Positions 1 through 5,014 of a stretch of DNA of 5,176 nt are shown piece by piece. This DNA is from Coxiellaceae bacterium. Its GTDB lineage: Bacteria; Pseudomonadota; Gammaproteobacteria; Coxiellales; Coxiellaceae. The stretch's first letter is position 1; each line of letters opens with the position of its first letter. The stretch spans positions 1-5,176 of the forward strand of contig JABABH010000235.1 in the NCBI GenBank assembly GCA_014238325.1, written 5' to 3'. The notes under the pieces were generated by a model. That model ran no database searches, was not told the origin of the DNA, and saw only the letters and a list, made by a program, of their open reading frames with translations. Made by a program: the position numbers and the translations under genes.

Positions 1-302
1 ACATAGCTCAAATAAATGCGAAAAAATTGCCAAGTTTATTAGCACCAGGCGGCTACGTTCACTTAACAAGCTTCGCACCCTTTTGGGTCAAACGCAAAAA
101 TTTCTCTACACTGAGATGTTTATCGCCCTTCTTTGCTCTTAAAGAAATAGAGGCTTCTATGAGCCATGATATTAAAGAAAATTTAAAGGAGATTATGTTC
201 TTTGACTCCTTCCCACGATACTTTTTTCAAAAACCCGAAGCTGTATCAGATCAGCAAGAGACCGAGACCTGTGCATCAACCTTGTCGCAGCTGACACTAT
301 AA
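1..302 (+). CDS. 3' end of an unidentified gene, possibly a SAM-dependent methyltransferase (partial)
   Basis: The reading frame is open from the left edge (first full codon at position 3) to a TAA at 300-302, so this is a C-terminal fragment of about 99 residues. The TTG at 27 is probably an internal Leu codon rather than the start. The fragment contains LLAPGGYVHLTSFAPFW, which resembles the loop and strand after motif IV of class I (Rossmann-fold) SAM methyltransferases, where LxPGG is followed by a hydrophobic strand. A Lys/Phe-rich stretch follows, ending in a polar, Gln/Glu/Thr-rich tail without recognisable motifs. The SAM-binding glycine motif would lie outside the window, so the methyltransferase reading is only a suggestion. 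The gene points toward rpmE, but rpmE has its own promoter and an intervening inverted repeat, so the two are probably separate units. Confidence 0.55.
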   Translation, partial: IAQINAKKLPSLLAPGGYVHLTSFAPFWVKRKNFSTLRCLSPFFALKEIEASMSHDIKENLKEIMFFDSFPRYFFQKPEAVSDQQETETCASTLSQLTL

Positions 303-313
303 TCTCACTGCTT

Positions 314-364
314 AGAAAGAAGGCATGGCTTAATATTCCTATTTGATCCCTGTGCCTTCTTTCT
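314..364 (+). terminator. Inverted repeat after the first gene, possible terminator
   Basis: A perfect 12-bp inverted repeat pairs 314-325 (AGAAAGAAGGCA) with 353-364 (TGCCTTCTTTCT). Two G.U pairs and one G.C pair could extend it inward, leaving a loop of about 21 nt. It starts 12 bases after the stop codon of the upstream gene, and its 3' arm is pyrimidine-rich. It is not a textbook terminator: the stem is only partly G/C, the loop is long and no clean T-tract follows. The 3' arm lies inside the spacer of the rpmE promoter. Confidence 0.4.
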
Positions 365-371
365 CTATAAT
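343..371 (+). promoter_or_regulatory. Sigma-70 promoter of rpmE
   Basis: A -35 hexamer TTGATC (343-348, 4 of 6 consensus bases) is followed by a 17-bp spacer and a perfect -10 hexamer TATAAT (366-371). Transcription should start near 378, giving a leader of about 18 nt before the rpmE ATG at 396. The leader contains the Shine-Dalgarno GGAG (387-390), five bases before the start. The -35 box sits in the loop and the spacer in the right arm of the inverted repeat at 314-364. Confidence 0.75.
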
Positions 372-395
372 GGGTCAGCTATCATTGGAGTTTTT

Positions 396-638
396 ATGAA
401 AAAATCAATACATCCCCAGATTCATACGATTAGTTATAAATGCCGTTGTGGTACTACCGGTACGATTCAGTCGACGTTGAAGCAGCCCTTACATCCAGAT
501 GCTTGCTATGCCTGTCATCCAGCCTATCCCAATACGAGCAATAAACGCGCAGCTGCTCCTAAGGCAGGCCCTGTAGAGCGCTTCAACAAGAAATATGCGA
601 GACGTAGTAGTAGCAGCAATACTGACGCAAAGTCCTAG
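396..638 (+). CDS. rpmE: 50S ribosomal protein bL31, zinc-ribbon form
   Basis: This encodes an 80-residue bL31, a protein of the large ribosomal subunit that helps bridge it to the small subunit. The N-terminus MKKSIHP is typical of the family. Four cysteines, C16 and C18 (CRC) and C37 and C40 (CYAC), match the spacing of the zinc-binding (C+) form in E. coli. The family signature ACHPAYP follows at 39-45, and VERFNKKY (about 60-67) corresponds to VDRFNKRF in E. coli. The protein is about ten residues longer than E. coli L31: a Ser/Arg-rich tail RRSSSSNTDAKS, coded partly by repeated AGT/AGC triplets, extends past the usual end. The ATG has a GGAG ribosome-binding site five bases upstream and a near-consensus promoter just before it. 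Because the Zn ligands are intact, this is the zinc-requiring version, not the Zur-regulated cysteine-free paralogue. Confidence 0.96.
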   Translation: MKKSIHPQIHTISYKCRCGTTGTIQSTLKQPLHPDACYACHPAYPNTSNKRAAAPKAGPVERFNKKYARRSSSSNTDAKS

Positions 639-646
639 AATAGGAC
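632..646 (+). other. Short perfect hairpin containing the rpmE stop codon
   Basis: GTCCTA (632-637) pairs perfectly with TAGGAC (641-646) around the loop GAA. The rpmE stop codon TAG (636-638) straddles the stem and the loop. This is the first of a series of stem-loops running to about 837. Confidence 0.5.
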
Positions 647-661
647 GGTATGTATCGCTGA

Positions 662-710
662 TATACCGCTCGCGAATGAAGATGCGAAGTGGGTTACTGC
701 GAGCGGTATA
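662..710 (+). terminator. 12-bp stem-loop after rpmE, possible terminator
   Basis: TATACCGCTCGC (662-673) is perfectly complementary to GCGAGCGGTATA (699-710), around a 25-nt loop. The strand then continues CCTTGGTTTT, a weak T-rich stretch. This makes it the best candidate for an rpmE terminator, although the loop is unusually long and the T-tract is interrupted. The loop contains AAGATGCGAAG (679-689), which is exactly complementary to 821-831 further down the same intergenic region. Confidence 0.45.
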
Positions 711-722
711 CCTTGGTTTTGA

Positions 723-754
723 TGGCTGGCGAAAAATAAATGTTCGCTCAGCCA
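723..754. other. 32-nt stem-loop in the rpmE-dusA intergenic region
   Basis: TGGCTG (723-728) pairs with CAGCCA (749-754), and GCGAA (729-733) pairs with TTCGC (743-747). A single T at 748 bulges out, and the 9-nt A/T-rich loop spans 734-742. It abuts the next stem-loop with no gap. Neither strand has a T-tract after it, so it is not an obvious intrinsic terminator. Confidence 0.6.
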
Positions 755-786
755 CTTAAGGAGACAATCACGGTTGTCCCCTTAAG
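755..786. other. Second 32-nt stem-loop, directly adjoining the previous one
   Basis: CTTAAGG (755-761) pairs with CCTTAAG (780-786), and GACAA (763-767) pairs with TTGTC (774-778). One A/C mismatch (762/779) separates the two helices, and the loop is 6 nt (768-773). Twelve of 13 positions pair. No T-tract follows on either strand. Confidence 0.65.
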
Positions 787-792
787 CATCCC

Positions 793-837
793 CATCGCGA
801 TGAGTCACTTCAAGTCCATGCTTCGCATCTTGAAGTG
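793..837. other. Palindrome and third 32-nt stem-loop near the dusA 3' end
   Basis: The 10-bp palindrome CATCGCGATG (793-802) is followed by a hairpin in which CACTTCAAG (806-814) pairs with CTTGAAGTG (829-837). Inside it, ATGC (818-821) pairs with GCAT (825-828) around the loop TTC, leaving TCC (815-817) as a bulge. The hairpin is 32 nt, the same length as the two preceding ones. It lies 22 bp beyond the dusA stop codon and could stabilise or end either transcript, but no T-tract follows on the minus strand. Confidence 0.55.
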
Positions 838-859
838 GGATGGGTATAGGCCGATTCCA

Positions 860-1831
860 TCAGGATTTGAGAACAAACCCATCACTGAGTAAGTCAATCG
901 CATAGCTTAGATTCGGTTGAGAGGCTATGTGATGCAGATAAGTGCGCCAAGCTTTCGCTCCTGATTGTCCTCGATATAATCCATGCAAATGGCGTGCCAT
1001 CATAGAAAAAGGCACGCCTCGCATTAACTGTTGTCGCATATAGGGCAGATAACGCTCTAAGATTCGCTGAGCTGCTATGCTATTGCTCGTATCCTGCTTA
1101 AAATATTGAGCATCAAATGACCCAAACCAGCCAGGATGATGGTAGGCTGCCCGACCTATCATCACACCATCCACTGCTTGCAAATGCTCATCAATCTCTA
1201 AACTATCGCTAACCCCCCCATTTACAATAATCTCAAGATCAGGGTGGCCTTTCTTTAAACGATATACCGTTGGATAAGATAAGGGTGGCACTGACCTATT
1301 TCTCTTAGGATTTAAACCACTTAGCCAGGCTTTGCGTGCATGTATAATAAAAGTCCGACAACCAGCAGCAGCAACCGTGCTCACAAAATGATCTAAATGA
1401 GCATAGGAATCCTTATGATCAACGCCAATACGTGTCTTCACGGTAACCGGTATACTGACCACCGCTCGCATCGCGGATACACAGTCTGCTACACGCTCTG
1501 GCTGTATAAATAAGCAAACACCGATTTCACCCGCCTGGGCACGATGACTGGGGCACCCTACATTTAAATTAATTTCATCAAATCCATAATCCATGGCTAT
1601 TCTGGCACACTTCGCTAAATCTGCAGGAGACGACCCCCCCAGCTGTAAAGCTAATGGTGATTCTATGGGTGAATACCCTAAAGATTTCCAACGATGCCCG
1701 TGCAATAGTTGCTGAGTTGTAAGCATTTCTGTGTACAACAGGGTATGCTGGGTGATACATCGCATCAATACGCGGTAGTGTGAGTCCGTCATCCCCATCA
1801 TAGGAGCAATAGATATTAAACGATTCAACAT
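860..1831 (-). CDS. dusA: tRNA-dihydrouridine(20/20a) synthase DusA
   Basis: This 323-residue protein is an FMN-dependent enzyme that reduces uridines to dihydrouridine in the tRNA D-loop using NADPH; the DusA subfamily acts at positions 20/20a. An FMN-binding start IAPMMGMTD (8-16) is followed by LLYTEMLTT (31-39) and LALQLGGS (60-67). The catalytic-cysteine motif is NLNVGCPS, with Cys93 the expected general acid. VKTRIG (131-136) carries the FMN-contacting Lys132. FIIHARKAWLSGLNPKRNR (161-179) is strongly diagnostic of DusA rather than DusB or DusC. NGG (204-206) and GVMIGRAAY (222-230) form the phosphate-binding end of the TIM barrel, and a helical tRNA-binding domain occupies roughly 250-323. 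The start fits the family N-terminus; an AGG lies 10 bases upstream, a weak ribosome-binding site. It is transcribed divergently from the protease gene and converges on rpmE. Length is within the family range and no key residue is missing. Confidence 0.96.
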   Translation of the reverse strand: MLNRLISIAPMMGMTDSHYRVLMRCITQHTLLYTEMLTTQQLLHGHRWKSLGYSPIESPLALQLGGSSPADLAKCARIAMDYGFDEINLNVGCPSHRAQAGEIGVCLFIQPERVADCVSAMRAVVSIPVTVKTRIGVDHKDSYAHLDHFVSTVAAAGCRTFIIHARKAWLSGLNPKRNRSVPPLSYPTVYRLKKGHPDLEIIVNGGVSDSLEIDEHLQAVDGVMIGRAAYHHPGWFGSFDAQYFKQDTSNSIAAQRILERYLPYMRQQLMRGVPFSMMARHLHGLYRGQSGAKAWRTYLHHIASQPNLSYAIDLLSDGFVLKS

Positions 1832-1971
1832 GGATCGGTTACCTGAAGTAAAAGCATGAACACGAGTCTAATACAGTAGTGCAACCAGCATCTAGCTTTA
1901 TCACAGCCATATAAGAGTATCTCTATAACACTAAAAACTACACTCTATCCTAATGCCCATCATCATAGCGA

Positions 1972-2032
1972 TGTATAGGCGAGACCTGTATAGATATTAA
2001 TCTGGAAATATTGTACACTATATAAGCTTATA
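1972..2032 (+). promoter_or_regulatory. Putative promoter/operator region of the degQ-like gene
   Basis: A weak sigma-70 pair can be drawn: TTAATC (1997-2002), 16 bp, TATATA (2019-2024). The -10 overlaps a perfect 12-bp palindrome, TATAAGCTTATA (2021-2032). Two direct copies of TGTATAG lie just upstream at 1972-1978 and 1987-1993, 15 bp apart, and TGTACA (2012-2017) is a further small palindrome. The arrangement suggests regulator binding, but no known operator was recognised. I saw no convincing sigma-E type promoter, although sigma-E control is common for such proteases. Confidence 0.3.
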
Positions 2033-2077
2033 GACCCCGTACCTTATGCTATTTCTACCCTTTAAGAAGAGACACAT

Positions 2078-3448
2078 ATGCCATCGTTTTGTTTGTCTGT
2101 TTTGAAAAAATTACCATTTTTCATGTTGTTATACTCTATAGTTAGCGCAGCTCATCCCCTACCATTACCACACCCAAGTTTAGCCAAGATGTTGAAAGTC
2201 ACGACGCCGGCCGTGGTTAATATTGCAGTGGAAAAAATCATTCCGCCAGATGTGAACGATCAGCACAAAGACCATAATACCTCCTCATCCTTTCCACAAC
2301 CGACTAGAATTATAGGCGTGGGCTCTGGCGTGATCGTCAATGCTCAATCAGGCTATATCATCACCAATGCGCATGTTATTTCAGACGAAGCTATGATGGT
2401 GGTCACCTTAAAGAATGGAGCGCATTACCCTGCCAAATTAATAGCCAAAAACGACTATTTTGATTTAGCTGTTATCCAAATCGATGCCAAAGGACTGTTA
2501 GCTATGCCATTTGGCAATTCTGATCAATTACAAGTGGGCGATTTTGTCGTGGCAATAGGTAGCCCGTTTAATTTGAACCAAACGGTCACCTCTGGCATTG
2601 TAAGCGCATTAAATCAACAAGTTACAACAGGCTCTGTCGTCCATAACTTTATACAAACGGACGCCCCCATTAATTTGGGTAATTCTGGTGGTTCCCTCAT
2701 CGACTTTAGCGGTCATTTGGTTGGTATCAATACAGCAATTGTCACACCGGATAAGAGCAATAGTGGTATTGGCCTAGCTATTCCAAGCAATATCGTGAAA
2801 CAGGTGTATCAGCAACTGATTCAATATGGCGGAAATAAACCCAGCATACTAGGGGTGATCGTACAAAATGTTACACCACCCCTCTCTCGGGCATTCAAAA
2901 TCCATCGTCAACACGGCGCATTGATCACTAAAGTTGTTCCCGATAGTCCTGCAGCAGATGCAGGACTAGCTGTCGGCGATATTATTCTATCCGTCAACCA
3001 AGTCACCATCGAAGACGATCTAGCCTTGCATGATCAACTCCAACTGACACGACCCGGTACTAAGGTGATGCTAAAAATATTACGTCATCATCAAATTCAA
3101 ACAGTGACAGCTATTCCAAAGGAAAAGATTCAAGCTAGACCTGACCCTATCCCCTTTCTGAATGGGGTTAGATTACAAGCAGTGAATCTCTTAGAGCCAG
3201 ATGGAACGCCTTTGTCTGGTGCATTGGTACTGAATGTCGCTAACTCCAGCGCAGCAGCTATTGCTAGTTTGTATCCTGGGGATGTGATTCTAAGTGTGAA
3301 TGGACAACCCACTCCCACGATTCATCGATTAATACAGATCTTGACTCAACGACAACAAGCTCAACGTTTGCTGATTAAAATCGCCCGTCATGAGCAGCGT
3401 TTATTCTTAGTTATCAAAAACAGCAAGGCAACCCGTACTGAATCATAA
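2078..3448 (+). CDS. degQ: Periplasmic serine endoprotease of the HtrA/Do family, DegQ-like
   Basis: This 456-residue protein is a trypsin-fold protease/chaperone that removes misfolded envelope proteins in the periplasm. An N-terminal signal peptide has a KK n-region, the hydrophobic core LPFFMLLYSIVSA and likely cleavage after Ala24 or Ala25. The protease domain spans roughly 33-250 and contains the full triad: His99 in TNAHV, Asp129 in DLAVI and Ser203 in GNSGGS. Two PDZ domains follow, about 256-345 (SILGVIVQNV, PADAGLAVGDIILSVN) and 362-446 (AAIASLYPGDVILSVNGQ). Two PDZ domains and total length match DegQ/DegP. The LA-loop region (about 55-78) is short and lacks the FFGD motif of E. coli DegP and DegQ, which favours a DegQ- or MucD-like label over DegP. 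A purine-rich AAGAAGAGA (2064-2072) precedes the ATG. It is a single-gene unit, divergent from dusA and convergent with the pilin operon. The exact DegQ versus DegP assignment is uncertain. Confidence 0.93.
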   Translation: MPSFCLSVLKKLPFFMLLYSIVSAAHPLPLPHPSLAKMLKVTTPAVVNIAVEKIIPPDVNDQHKDHNTSSSFPQPTRIIGVGSGVIVNAQSGYIITNAHVISDEAMMVVTLKNGAHYPAKLIAKNDYFDLAVIQIDAKGLLAMPFGNSDQLQVGDFVVAIGSPFNLNQTVTSGIVSALNQQVTTGSVVHNFIQTDAPINLGNSGGSLIDFSGHLVGINTAIVTPDKSNSGIGLAIPSNIVKQVYQQLIQYGGNKPSILGVIVQNVTPPLSRAFKIHRQHGALITKVVPDSPAADAGLAVGDIILSVNQVTIEDDLALHDQLQLTRPGTKVMLKILRHHQIQTVTAIPKEKIQARPDPIPFLNGVRLQAVNLLEPDGTPLSGALVLNVANSSAAAIASLYPGDVILSVNGQPTPTIHRLIQILTQRQQAQRLLIKIARHEQRLFLVIKNSKATRTES

Positions 3449-3470
3449 GCAACAGAAAAAAAATGTTGCT
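3448..3470. terminator. Stem-loop between the convergent degQ and pilX ends
   Basis: AGCAACA (3448-3454) pairs with TGTTGCT (3464-3470) around a loop of G plus eight A residues. It begins at the last base of the degQ stop codon and lies six bases past the pilX stop. The homopolymer is in the loop rather than after the stem, so it is not a classical intrinsic terminator on either strand. Its position between converging genes still makes a 3'-end role plausible. Confidence 0.35.
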
Positions 3471-3475
3471 GAAAT

Positions 3476-3868
3476 TTATAGGCGCTCCCAATCTAAACGA
3501 TGGGCACCTATTTCTTTTTGGCAGCTTCGGCGTGGGGAAGAGGCCAAATAATCATATTGGCTGGAGAGTTTCACCCGATGATGTTGATAATCAGCCGTTG
3601 CGATAATGCGGTAGCGCTTCTTCAAACAAGCATCAACCTCTAATAAGTTTAATCGGTAGTGTATATTCGCTATCATGCCTGGTACTGATAAAACCTGTCC
3701 GCGGATGTGTGCCTCACCTATGAGTAACCCAACTTCAGCGGCCTCTGAGGTTAATAAATCTTGGTAGCTATCGTCCGTCATTTTTTTCTCTAATAACCCA
3801 TCTTCAAGCATAGCCATCAGTCGAATACTGATCATCAGCATGAATAATAGTGTCGTAATGAGTGTCAA
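3476..3868 (-). CDS. pilX: PilX-like type IV pilus minor pilin, short and without leader peptide
   Basis: This 130-residue protein resembles PilX, a minor pilin of the complex that primes type IV pilus assembly. A hydrophobic N-terminus (MTLITTLLFMLMISIRLMAML) leads into LEDGLLEKKMTDDSYQDLL and SEAAEVGLLIGE (41-52), which match the PilX family pattern of an L-E-x-K-M turn followed by an A-F-Q-A-A-E-A-A-L-x-x-G-E helix. The C-terminal RYRIIATADYQHHRVKLSSQY resembles the closing beta-strands of PilX. Cysteines 81 and 116 could form a disulfide. The protein is shorter than usual because the middle is reduced. The start is TTG (3866-3868), with GGGAG five bases upstream. A TAA codon lies directly before it in frame, so no prepilin leader can be encoded. 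Residue 5 is Thr instead of the Glu typical of pilins; this residue is variable in PilX proteins. It is the last gene of the operon, 17 bp after pilW. Confidence 0.72.
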   Translation of the reverse strand: MTLITTLLFMLMISIRLMAMLEDGLLEKKMTDDSYQDLLTSEAAEVGLLIGEAHIRGQVLSVPGMIANIHYRLNLLEVDACLKKRYRIIATADYQHHRVKLSSQYDYLASSPRRSCQKEIGAHRLDWERL

Positions 3869-3885
3869 TTATGCTCCCTCTAACT

Positions 3886-4527
3886 TTATAAGGTCGTCCT
3901 TTCGCGTAAGGTGGTATCTATCCATACCGTCCTTCGATCAGGCGGGGAATCCGATGGTAAGGTGAATGTCATAGCCACATTGCTGACAGCTTTCCAATCG
4001 TATACGGCATCTGCCAAGACATAGCTCAGCTGGTGAGTCTTGGGGTTGTGTATCGCATAACGAACCTTTAAAGCCCAAATATTAGCGACTAACTCTTGTC
4101 GGTGCTCCCCCGACACCCTCTCATACAATGAAAAAATAGGATGTCCTTTGCGATCCACACGATGGGTGCGTCCTACGAAATACATGGTCTTTAGAAACTG
4201 CCAATGCTGCTGATAAAAACGACAAGCACCCACGATGATGACATCCGTATTAACGTCACCACTGATTGCTTTCGCCTGAGTGGACCCGGCATCATAGCCG
4301 GACAGGGCATCCTGTTGATCGATCCCCTGTCCGGGTAAGCAAGTGGCATAACCTGCGAGCCATAAACGATGATGCATCTGATTCATAATGAAACGTGTGC
4401 GTTCTTGTAAAGACACCCACACTGATACTCGATGCCCATCCTGATAAACGTGAAGACTCGCTTTCAACAAAATCAGTTGTAACCCTACTGCTAATATTAG
4501 GGTTAACAAAAATTCAATGCTGAACAT
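3886..4527 (-). CDS. pilW: PilW-like type IV pilus minor pilin without leader peptide
   Basis: This 213-residue protein matches the PilW family, inner-membrane minor pilins of the pilus-priming complex. The hydrophobic N-terminal helix begins MFSIEFLLTLILAVGLQLILL, with Glu at residue 5. SLQERTRFIMNQMHHRLWLAGYATC (39-63) corresponds to the family pattern LQENxRFAxxxLxRDxRxAGYxGC. Further matches are DVIIVGACR (95-103), YFVGRTHR...PIFSLYER (116-137), ELVANIWALKVRYAI (145-159) and the C-terminal TTLRER (205-210), resembling the alternating Arg/Asn ending of PilW. An excellent Shine-Dalgarno GGAGAG lies six bases before the ATG, fixing the start there. The codon before the ATG is GGC (Gly), but the ten codons back to the in-frame stop contain no ATG, GTG or TTG, so no leader is possible. 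It is shorter than many PilW proteins. The gap to pilV is 25 bp. Confidence 0.82.
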   Translation of the reverse strand: MFSIEFLLTLILAVGLQLILLKASLHVYQDGHRVSVWVSLQERTRFIMNQMHHRLWLAGYATCLPGQGIDQQDALSGYDAGSTQAKAISGDVNTDVIIVGACRFYQQHWQFLKTMYFVGRTHRVDRKGHPIFSLYERVSGEHRQELVANIWALKVRYAIHNPKTHQLSYVLADAVYDWKAVSNVAMTFTLPSDSPPDRRTVWIDTTLRERTTL

Positions 4528-4552
4528 GCCTATCTCTCCATGATCCCATGGT

Positions 4553-4930
4553 TTACCTTATCTCTCGCACTACCCTCAAATTTAAATGATGCGGGCCATG
4601 GTACTGCCATGCGATATTTAAATGACAGAGCTCAACTATCGGTTGTGCTAAAGATGGGGGAGAACTCACCCAAGACAAGGAGTGACAACGGATATGCCCG
4701 ATACCATGAGGCAGCTTCCTATGCGTATAGTGATGCCACTGTGATACAACAGACAAGGGTAATGCTGCATGAGTATGCAAATATTCTGAAATCCACTGCA
4801 GCTCTAAGGTGGCTATAGACTGATACTCAACCTCTTTCATGATGACACTTTCCTTCAATAAGATAAATTGTGACTTCAATACTATATCCGCGACCAAAGA
4901 CCAAGCTATTAAAATTTCCATCAACATCAT
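4553..4930 (-). CDS. pilV: PilV-like type IV pilus minor pilin without leader peptide
   Basis: This 125-residue protein opens the operon. Its N-terminus MMLMEILIAWSLVADIVLKSQ follows the pilin pattern FTLIEVLIALxVLxxGLL, with Glu at residue 5. The rest is weakly conserved: a helical segment (about 34-52) and a C-terminal strand pattern CHLNIAWQYHGPHHLNLRV (102-120) like the VxVxW ending of PilV and GspI proteins. Cys82 and Cys102 may pair. Assignment as PilV rests partly on order, since pilV precedes pilW and pilX in many gammaproteobacteria; GspI is the main alternative but GspJ and GspK do not fit the following genes. Two ATG codons occur in tandem and a TAA stands directly before the first, so the protein cannot have a leader. 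The ribosome-binding site is poor (GAGAG, 11 bases upstream). At 125 residues it is at the short end for the family. Confidence 0.62.
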   Translation of the reverse strand: MMLMEILIAWSLVADIVLKSQFILLKESVIMKEVEYQSIATLELQWISEYLHTHAALPLSVVSQWHHYTHRKLPHGIGHIRCHSLSWVSSPPSLAQPIVELCHLNIAWQYHGPHHLNLRVVREIR

Positions 4931-4935
4931 TTAAA

Positions 4936-4964
4936 TGAACACTCTCAGTATTACGCACTATAAT
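4936..4964 (+). promoter_or_regulatory. Rightward sigma-70-like promoter, upstream copy
   Basis: TGAACA (4936-4941, 4 of 6) is followed by a 17-bp spacer and a perfect TATAAT (4959-4964). It points out of the window to the right and lies exactly 50 bp before a second, similar promoter. Confidence 0.35.
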
Positions 4965-4975
4965 GACTTTCTATA

Positions 4976-4992
4976 AGCAAAAAACGTGACAG
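4976..4992 (-). promoter_or_regulatory. Sigma-54-like promoter candidate for the pilin operon
   Basis: Read on the minus strand, CTGTCACGTTTTTTGCT fits the sigma-54 consensus YTGGCACGN5TTGCW in every defined position except one: the second G of the -24 GG pair is T. The expected start would be near 4965, giving a leader of about 35 nt to the pilV ATG. Sigma-54 control of type IV pilin genes is known in Pseudomonas. The -24 GG is nearly invariant in proven sites, so the match may be fortuitous. The same bases overlap a plus-strand -35 box. Confidence 0.3.
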
Positions 4993-5014
4993 TTTCATCT
5001 ATTTACTGTATAAT
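4986..5014 (+). promoter_or_regulatory. Rightward sigma-70-like promoter with operator-like inverted repeat
   Basis: GTGACA (4986-4991, 5 of 6 consensus bases) is followed by a 17-bp spacer and a perfect TATAAT (5009-5014), so transcription should start near 5021. An inverted repeat, TGTATA-N5-TATACA (5007-5023), covers the -10 box and the start site, where a repressor would be expected to bind. The gene served must begin at or beyond the right edge of the window. Confidence 0.5.

Noticed and set aside
489..755. 88-codon open frame on the minus strand, antisense to rpmE
   Set aside because: It overlaps the clearly identified bL31 gene and the hairpin region, has no recognisable domain, and is explained by the opposite-strand composition of rpmE.
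632..844. CRISPR array or tRNA cluster in the hairpin-rich intergenic region
   Set aside because: The stem-loops differ in sequence, with no conserved direct repeat and spacer pattern, and none folds as a tRNA cloverleaf with a CCA-type acceptor and TpsiC arm.
1578..1760. 60-codon minus-strand open frame inside dusA
   Set aside because: It is an out-of-frame shadow of dusA.
1832..2077. Sigma-E promoter (GAACTT with TCTGA at 16 bp) for the protease gene
   Set aside because: No pair of matching elements at suitable spacing was found by eye; partial matches such as GAACACGAGTCTAA have the wrong spacing.
3130..3318. 62-codon minus-strand open frame inside the protease gene
   Set aside because: It is antisense to the second PDZ domain of the degQ-like gene, which is well supported.
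4540..4818. 92-codon open frame on the plus strand
   Set aside because: It lies antisense to pilV, whose strand is supported by the pilin N-terminus and the tight spacing to pilW and pilX; the plus-strand product shows no family features.
3476..4930. Type II secretion pseudopilins GspI-GspJ-GspK as an alternative for the pilin trio
   Set aside because: The third protein is far too short for GspK and carries the PilX L-E-x-K-M and A-A-E-x-G-L-L-x-G-E pattern; the second has the PilW LQExxRF...AGYxxC pattern.
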